Assembly: GCA_965249775.1 (NCBI GenBank)
Contig: OZ252253.1
Coordinates: 2,108,001 to 2,172,000 of the forward strand
Direction of reading: 5' to 3'
Origin: UBA822 sp965249775
GTDB lineage: Bacteria > Gemmatimonadota > Gemmatimonadetes > Longimicrobiales > Gaopeijiaceae
DNA length: 64,000 nucleotides
Position numbers and translations under genes: made by a program. Position 1 is the first letter of the stretch; each line of letters opens with the position of its first letter. The notes beneath the pieces were generated by a model. It did no database searches. It had not been told where the DNA came from and saw nothing but the letters and a program-made list of their open reading frames with translations. Of this stretch, positions 59,116 to 64,000 are shown one piece after another.

Positions 59116-60585
59116 GTGATGAACTTTAGACATCTTCTCGCAGTTTCCGCCGTGGCAGCTTTGACCATGCCGCTCGCCCTGAGCGCTCAGGCCCACGACG
59201 GCAGTGTCGCGAATCATGAGCTCCACCTGTTCGCGGCGGCGGACTTCGGCATCAATCCCGAAAACGTCACGTTCTCCGGGGACATCGCGCCCATCCTCCA
59301 ACGCAGCTGTGAGAACTGCCACCGGGCCGGCGGCGGAGCACCGATGGCTCTCACGACCTATCAGGAGGTGAGGCGCTGGTCTCAGAGGATCAAGCTCCGG
59401 ACGGCCATCAGGGACCGGATGGGCGCCATGCCGCCGTTCTTCGTCGAGAAAGAGCTAGGGATCCACCAATTCAAGGACGACCAGTCCCTCAGTGACGAAG
59501 AGTTGGCGCTGATACAGGCCTGGGTGGACAACGGGGCCCCTGAGGGTAATCCGGCGAACCTGCCGGAGCCCCTTGAGTGGCCCACCGACGTGGGGTGGAC
59601 GATCGGGGAACCGGACCTGGTGCTCCGCTCAATCGACATGACCGTTCCAGCCGTCGGGCCCGACCGGTGGGGAGACATCGGCCTGGTGCCGACGGGTCTC
59701 ACGGTGGACCGCTACGTGGCGGCCGTCGAGGTCCGGGAGATCAACGATATTCCCGTGGAGAGTGCAAGCAGTACGGTGGGGGGCCGCTACATATTCCACC
59801 ACATGACGTATTCCAGCGGCGTCCTGAGCGAGGACGGGACCACGATCGAGGGCCCGGGCAGCCGTTGGCCCATTCACGAAGTCGGTCGCAACGCGGACAT
59901 CTTCCCCGAGAAGGCCGGCAGGATCCTGCGGGCGAATTCGGCTCTGAGTCTCGGTGCGTCCCATGTTCACTCGAATGGCCGGGAAACCACCGGGCATCTC
60001 GAGTTCGGATTCAAGTTCTTTCCGCTGGGGTACGAGCCGGAATACAGGCGCGGAGGCGCGCTTCTCGGCAACGGCGTCGACATCGACGTGAAGCCTAATC
60101 AAGCCGGTCAGGAATTCCATTCCTACAGCGTGTTGAGCCAGCACACCAAGATCGTGGCCTTCGAGCCGCACCTCCACGCGCCGGGCGTGCGCATGTGCCT
60201 GGAGGCGATCTGGGGCCATAACCAGTTCACGCTCAACTGCGTGGGGTACGATCACAATTGGGTCAAGCAGTACGTGTACGAAGACGACTACGCGCCCCTG
60301 CTGCCCAGGGGTACCATCCTGCATATCGTGGGCTTCCTGGACACCACCCCCGACAACGAGAACATCGCGGACTCCCGAAACTGGGCCGGAGGTGGCCGGC
60401 GGTCGGTCTCCAACATGTTCATCGACCTCGGCTATTCGGTCACGCTCACGGAGGAGCAATTCCAGGCTGAGATGGCGATGCGACGTCAGATGATGAAGGA
60501 CAGGAACGACTATGACGTGGGGTGTCCGCTGTGCTGGGCCCCAGAGGTGGAGACCGTCCCGGCGGCGGGCGGAGGAGGCCAGTGA
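59116..60585 (+). CDS. Secreted c-type cytochrome / copper type II monooxygenase-like protein
   Basis: 489 residues, paralogous in layout to the gene at 2255. Signal peptide (LAVSAVAALTMPLALSAQA), one haem site (SCENCHRAGGGAPM) and the MPPFFVEKELG region. Copper-type His motifs follow: YIFHHMTYSSG, SHVHSNGRETTGHLEFGFKF and FEPHLHAPGVRMC. It lies in the quinoprotein cluster, 87 bases after the PQQ dehydrogenase, and shares its stop base with the next gene. It could be a terminal oxidase or hydroxylase of the same pathway. Confidence 0.85.
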   Translation: MMNFRHLLAVSAVAALTMPLALSAQAHDGSVANHELHLFAAADFGINPENVTFSGDIAPILQRSCENCHRAGGGAPMALTTYQEVRRWSQRIKLRTAIRDRMGAMPPFFVEKELGIHQFKDDQSLSDEELALIQAWVDNGAPEGNPANLPEPLEWPTDVGWTIGEPDLVLRSIDMTVPAVGPDRWGDIGLVPTGLTVDRYVAAVEVREINDIPVESASSTVGGRYIFHHMTYSSGVLSEDGTTIEGPGSRWPIHEVGRNADIFPEKAGRILRANSALSLGASHVHSNGRETTGHLEFGFKFFPLGYEPEYRRGGALLGNGVDIDVKPNQAGQEFHSYSVLSQHTKIVAFEPHLHAPGVRMCLEAIWGHNQFTLNCVGYDHNWVKQYVYEDDYAPLLPRGTILHIVGFLDTTPDNENIADSRNWAGGGRRSVSNMFIDLGYSVTLTEEQFQAEMAMRRQMMKDRNDYDVGCPLCWAPEVETVPAAGGGGQ

Positions 60586-61589
60586 TGCTTGGCGGAGCCC
60601 TTCGATTCAGATCGACAGGAGTTGGAGGGCCAGTGGGGCGACTGCTACTTGCCCTCTCGGCGATTCTCTTACTGAGCCAGACCGCAGACGCACAGACCCG
60701 ATTCATGTATCTACGAGGCCAGACCGTTTCCCCGGCGTTCGAGGGGTGGTGGCCGAACGACGACGGGACGTTCACGATGTTCTTCGGGTACATGAACTCC
60801 AATTGGGAGCAGGAATTCAACGTCCCGATCGGTCCCGACAATTATTTCGCCTTCACGGAGCCGGGGCGGCTCGACGACGTACAGCGGGATGCTTACGACG
60901 GCCCGGTAGCCGACCAGGGGCAGCCGACCCACCTCTACCCGCGACGCAATCCCTTCCTTTTCACGGTCCGTGTGCCGCGGGATTTCGGCACCAATGAGTT
61001 GGTCTGGACGCTCACGACCCGAGGGGAGGTGCATCGCGCCTACGCCACCTTGGCGAAGGACTACCGGATCGACCCGCAGGTGATCTCGACGGAAGTAGGA
61101 GGAGCCTTTGGTAGCCTCAGCGACGCTCTTCGCTACAACATACCGCCGGAGATCGATATTGAAGGGGAGCTACATCGCACCGTACGCGTAGGGCGGTCGT
61201 TGTCGCTGGCCGTGGTAGCGAACGATCCCGACAATCTCCCCCAGAGAAGCGCACGAAGCCGAGCCCCGAGCAATACGAACCAGCTGTATCGGCCTCCCTC
61301 GTCGGTCGTGGTCTCCAGCGGACCCGGTTTGCGCCTGTCGTGGATCGTTTACCGGGGGCCAGCCCGGGACGTGACGTTTTCACCGGTTCAGATGAAGACG
61401 TGGACGGACAGCCGGGTGTATGGAAACTCTCCGTGGTCGCCTCCGTACCTCATTCCGGAGCCGCCTCCGGGAAACAGGTGGCTCGCACAAGCGACCTTCG
61501 ATGAGCCGGGAGAATACCTCCTCCGTGTGGTCGCCAGTGACGGGTCGATGTTCAGCTACGAAAACCTCGCCGTCACTGTGACCCAGTGA
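60585..61589 (+). CDS. Secreted protein of unknown function in the quinoprotein cluster
   Basis: 334 residues from ATG 60585, which overlaps the previous stop by one base. Signal peptide: LLLALSAILLLSQTADAQ. The mature part has a beta-sandwich feel: FEGWWPNDDGTFTMFFGYMN, NPFLFTVRVPRDFGTNELVWTL, and the end FDEPGEYLLRVVASDGSMFS, which resembles an immunoglobulin-like fold. I cannot name a function. Tight spacing with the cytochrome/monooxygenase-like gene argues for a partner role, such as a scaffold or substrate binder. Confidence 0.7.
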   Translation: MLGGALRFRSTGVGGPVGRLLLALSAILLLSQTADAQTRFMYLRGQTVSPAFEGWWPNDDGTFTMFFGYMNSNWEQEFNVPIGPDNYFAFTEPGRLDDVQRDAYDGPVADQGQPTHLYPRRNPFLFTVRVPRDFGTNELVWTLTTRGEVHRAYATLAKDYRIDPQVISTEVGGAFGSLSDALRYNIPPEIDIEGELHRTVRVGRSLSLAVVANDPDNLPQRSARSRAPSNTNQLYRPPSSVVVSSGPGLRLSWIVYRGPARDVTFSPVQMKTWTDSRVYGNSPWSPPYLIPEPPPGNRWLAQATFDEPGEYLLRVVASDGSMFSYENLAVTVTQ

Positions 61590-61606
61590 CGAATGGAGAA
61601 CGGACG

Positions 61607-62077
61607 ATGAGTCGAGAAGTGGAGACGGGTTCGCGAATCAGGCTGGCGATTTCTCTTGTCGCGGCCTGTGCGCTCGGGTGGATTCTGGTCGGCCAGCAGT
61701 CGGGCCTGGACGCGTCAGAGCAGAGCTTTCGGGACTTCTTCAGGGGCGGAGTTCCGAGTGGCGCGGACGCCGAAGCGGTGAACACGTCGCGGCTCGTGTT
61801 CCCCGCCGGAGTCCGGTCGAACTGGCATACGCATTCGTGGGGCCAGCTCCTGATGGTCGAGGAAGGCGAGGGACGCACCCAGGTCCGAGGCGGCCCGGTG
61901 CTGGCGGCACGTCCGGGCGACGCGTGGTTCACCGGGGCAGGCATCGAACATTGGCACGGTGCAGCCCCGGATCAGGACGCGCTTCAGTTGACGATCTACG
62001 AGGGAACCGTCGAATGGCTGGATCCGGTTGAAGACGAGGAGTACCAGGTTACGCCCAGCGGTAGGGTCGGCCGGTAG
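61607..62077 (+). CDS. Cupin-domain protein, membrane-anchored
   Basis: 156 residues from ATG 61607 (GGAGAAC upstream). An N-terminal hydrophobic helix (IRLAISLVAACALGWILVG) anchors or exports it. The cupin barrel has the first metal motif SNWHTHSWGQLLMVEEGEG (HxH...E) and the second AGIEHWHGAAPD (H). It resembles exported cupins with a GxTxWHTH-type start in dehydrogenase clusters; a metal-binding or isomerase/dioxygenase role is possible. Its stop lies in a 13-bp imperfect duplication. Confidence 0.88.
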   Translation: MSREVETGSRIRLAISLVAACALGWILVGQQSGLDASEQSFRDFFRGGVPSGADAEAVNTSRLVFPAGVRSNWHTHSWGQLLMVEEGEGRTQVRGGPVLAARPGDAWFTGAGIEHWHGAAPDQDALQLTIYEGTVEWLDPVEDEEYQVTPSGRVGR

Positions 62078-62083
62078 GATCGG
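62058..62083. repeat. 13-bp imperfect tandem repeat across the cupin stop
   Basis: Units 62058-62070 and 62071-62083 match at 11 of 13 positions. The second holds the TAG stop (62075-62077) of the cupin gene. Confidence 0.75.
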
Positions 62084-62130
62084 TCAGGGGCCGCGGTTGG
62101 GGAACCACTCGGTAACCACGTGGAGGCGAG

Positions 62131-62388
62131 ATGCCAATCTTCGAATATCGTTGCTCCGCGTGCGCGGATGAATTCGAGCATTTGGTATTGAATTCCTCGC
62201 CGGAGCCCCAATGCCCTTCGTGCGGGAGCCAGGACATCGAGAAGTTGATGTCCCTGTCCTCGGTGAGCTCGGAGAGCAGCCGCCAGCGTGCCACCCGTGA
62301 CGTTCGAGCCAGGAATCGAGCACTCAGGGCTGATCACTCCCGCGAAGAAGTGAAGCGTGTCGAGGCGCACGACAGCGATCATGACTAA
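62131..62388 (+). CDS. FmdB-family zinc-ribbon protein
   Basis: 85 residues. The FmdB start is unmistakable: MPIFEYRCSACADEFEHLV, followed by PQCPSCGSQDIEKLMS, giving a CxxC...CxxC zinc ribbon. The tail is Ser/Arg/Asp-rich and poorly conserved. FmdB proteins are probable regulatory or metal-handling factors near C1 and quinoprotein genes. It overlaps the next gene's start by 8 bases. Confidence 0.93.
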   Translation: MPIFEYRCSACADEFEHLVLNSSPEPQCPSCGSQDIEKLMSLSSVSSESSRQRATRDVRARNRALRADHSREEVKRVEAHDSDHD

Positions 62389-64000
62389 TAGGGGGCACGC
62401 TTCGCTGGCCGCGCTCCTTCTCGTGGGAGGCGGCGCGACGACGGTGATCGCAGCGCACACCTCCGTGAGCGACGTCGCGTTTTCGGACGTGGCTCGAACG
62501 GACCCGGACGAGGCGCGAGAGATCCTGGACGCGTTCTGCGTCAGGTGTCACAACGAGACACGTCTCGCCGGTGGACTTGCACTCGACGTGTTGGACGTCG
62601 AAAACCCCTCCGAGGCCGCCGAGGGCTGGGAGAAGGTCATCAGGAAGCTGCGCACCGGCACGATGCCGCCGGGCGGCGTGCAGCGACCCGAGCAGGCCGA
62701 GTACGATCTCGTGGCGAGCTGGCTGGAGACCGGGATCGACGAGGCTGCAACTGAAGCCGAGCCCGACCCGGGCGCGACGAATCCGGTCCACCGGCTCAAC
62801 CGCTTGGAGTACAACAACGCCATCAACGACCTCTTCGGGCTCGACGTGGACGTCACGTCGCTTCTGCCGGGTGACGAGACCGCGGATGGCAGCTTCGACA
62901 ATTTCGCCGACGCTCTCTCCATCACGACCACGCACATGGAGCGGTACATGTCCCTGGCCCGGCAGGTGACCCGTCTTGCGACGGGGCTGCCGCCCACGGC
63001 TCCGGGCGTGGCAACCTTCGAGGTGCCGCTCCACGTCGTGCAGGACCAGCGCCAGAGTGAGGATCTCCCCTTCGGGTCACGAGGCGGCATCGCCGTTCGC
63101 TACGATTTCCCGGTTGATGGGGAGTACCTGATCAAGATCCAGCTCCGCAGGCAGTACCAGGACTTCCTGATGGGCATGGGGTGGCCGCAGCAGCTGGACC
63201 TCAGGCTGGACGGGGAGCTCCTCGAGAGGTTCACGGTGGGTGGCGGAGCCACCGAGTTCAGGTCCGCTGCCGCCAGTTACGCCGGGGCGGGGGAGCCGGG
63301 TTCGGCGGGTTCCCCCGAGTGGGAAGAGTACATGCAGATGAGCGGAGACGCCCATCTGGAGGTCCGCCTCACGGCCGAGGCCGGGCCTCGCGTGGTCGGC
63401 GTGTCCTTCGTCAGAGACCAGTGGGAGCCAGAGTTACTGCCGCAACCGCAGCAGCGCGGGAGGGTCCTGACGAACGATCAGATCTACATGGACCACGCGA
63501 GCGTACACTCGGTTCAGATCGGCGGCCCGTACGAGGTCACCGGCACGGGCGGGGACACGCCAAGCCGTAGCGAGATCTTCGTATGCCGTCCCGAGCCCGG
63601 CGCGGAAGAAGCGGCGTGTGCGGCGCAGATTCTCTCGAGCATGGCCCGACGCGCTTATCGCCGGCCCACCACCGACCAAGACGTGGAGATGCTGCTGGAG
63701 TTCTTCCGTCAGGGTCGCTCCGAGGGAGGCAGCTTCGACGCCGGAATCCAGCTCGCGTTGGAGAGACTCGTCGTCGACCCTGAGTTCCTCTTCCGCGTGT
63801 ACCGCCAGCCCACCGGGGTCGAGCCAGGCGACGTCTACGAGCTCGACGATGTCGAGGTCGCTTCTCGGCTGTCTTTCTTCCTGTGGAGCAGCATCCCCGA
63901 TGAGCCCTTGCTCGAGTTGGCCGAGGCAGGGCGCCTGACGGAGCCGGCCGCGCTCGAGGAGCAGGTGCGCAGGATGTTGGCCGATCCGCGTGCCATCGAT
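62381..64000 (+). CDS. DUF1592/Planctomycete-type cytochrome protein, 3' end outside window
   Basis: 540 codons are visible from ATG 62381; the gene runs off the right edge in frame. Signal peptide (ASLAALLLVGGGATTVIAA). One c-type haem site: FCVRCHNETRLAGGLALD. Then the DUF1587 signature (HRLNRLEYNNAINDLFGLDVD), a carbohydrate-binding-like beta region (~residues 215-350), DUF1595 (MARRAYRRPTTDQDVEML) and the beginning of DUF1592 (RLVVDPEFLFR, SRLSFFLWSSIPDEPLLELA). DUF1588 and DUF1585 should follow outside. These large periplasmic proteins occur beside DUF1552 partners; a role in polymer oxidation is suspected only. Confidence 0.93.
   Translation, partial: MTNRGHASLAALLLVGGGATTVIAAHTSVSDVAFSDVARTDPDEAREILDAFCVRCHNETRLAGGLALDVLDVENPSEAAEGWEKVIRKLRTGTMPPGGVQRPEQAEYDLVASWLETGIDEAATEAEPDPGATNPVHRLNRLEYNNAINDLFGLDVDVTSLLPGDETADGSFDNFADALSITTTHMERYMSLARQVTRLATGLPPTAPGVATFEVPLHVVQDQRQSEDLPFGSRGGIAVRYDFPVDGEYLIKIQLRRQYQDFLMGMGWPQQLDLRLDGELLERFTVGGGATEFRSAAASYAGAGEPGSAGSPEWEEYMQMSGDAHLEVRLTAEAGPRVVGVSFVRDQWEPELLPQPQQRGRVLTNDQIYMDHASVHSVQIGGPYEVTGTGGDTPSRSEIFVCRPEPGAEEAACAAQILSSMARRAYRRPTTDQDVEMLLEFFRQGRSEGGSFDAGIQLALERLVVDPEFLFRVYRQPTGVEPGDVYELDDVEVASRLSFFLWSSIPDEPLLELAEAGRLTEPAALEEQVRRMLADPRAID

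Noticed and set aside
1..64000. rRNA, tRNA, transposases, phage genes and replication origins
   Set aside because: No matching genes or structures were seen by eye. A tRNA scan would be needed to exclude a tRNA in the short gaps.

Overview
This is a GC-rich, gene-dense bacterial stretch. I see no rRNA, tRNA, CRISPR array, insertion sequence or prophage. The gene content points to a Gemmatimonadota-like, possibly Acidobacteriota-like, aerobic heterotroph. It has two ADOP-type (MacB/FtsX-like) permeases, one with its PadR regulator, and three Hanks-type Ser/Thr kinases with propeller or TPR sensor parts. It also has a PQQ dehydrogenase with cytochromes, a Planctomycete-type cytochrome/DUF1592 protein, M16 and M20 peptidases, and exported metallo-beta-lactamase and DapA-like enzymes. 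The phylum call is inference from gene families.

Layout. 1-7.5 kb: partial ADOP permease, a small Cys-rich membrane protein, a cytochrome/copper-monooxygenase-like protein, an exported MBL hydrolase and an M16 peptidase. 7.6-9.9 kb: a thioredoxin-like protein followed by a UGSC-family gene whose in-frame UGA reads as selenocysteine. 10-16 kb: PadR-ADOP operon, then a PAS histidine kinase with a DUF2652/SRPBCC protein. 16-23 kb: an accessory region with outer-membrane-protein fragments, nucleotidyltransferase gene pairs, a HEPN/MNT pair head-to-head with a VapBC pair, a PAP2 phosphatase and a DUF481 protein. 23-31 kb: MBL hydrolase, a frameshifted response regulator, a FixJ-like regulator, a second selenoprotein gene (OsmC family), a fused membrane/spermidine-synthase-like protein, and a di-heme peroxidase coupled to a large secreted protein.

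31.6-37.1 kb holds two tandem kinase-propeller paralogues sharing a 287-bp identical tract. 37-38.6 kb is a second locus where a nucleotidyltransferase pair faces an RHH-PIN pair, here with a 33-bp palindrome touching the antitoxin start. 38.7-43.2 kb is a coupled run: two-subunit molybdenum hydroxylase, ADP-ribosylglycohydrolase and a tyrosine/dual-specificity phosphatase. 43.3-54 kb: serpin, acidic-tailed membrane protein, Tat-exported DapA-like protein, two zinc-ribbon or unknown genes, AbgB-like M20 amidohydrolase, methyltransferase, kinase-TPR protein, ArsR-SRPBCC operon and a frameshifted GDCCVxC gene. 54.1-64 kb, all on the + strand: penicillin acylase, two-heme cytochrome, PQQ dehydrogenase, cytochrome/monooxygenase-like protein, secreted unknown, cupin, FmdB zinc ribbon and a truncated DUF1592 cytochrome. 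The second half looks like a periplasmic oxidation set.

Three themes stand out. Two genes have an in-frame UGA exactly at a catalytic Cys/Sec site, each followed by a SECIS-compatible hairpin; a third family known to contain selenoproteins (GDCCVxC) is present in a frameshifted Cys form. Short tandem duplications (10-36 bp) lie across or beside the stop codons of seven unrelated genes, and one has broken a response regulator. Toxin-antitoxin-like modules are numerous and twice occur as divergent MNT-module/PIN-module pairs with palindromes between them.
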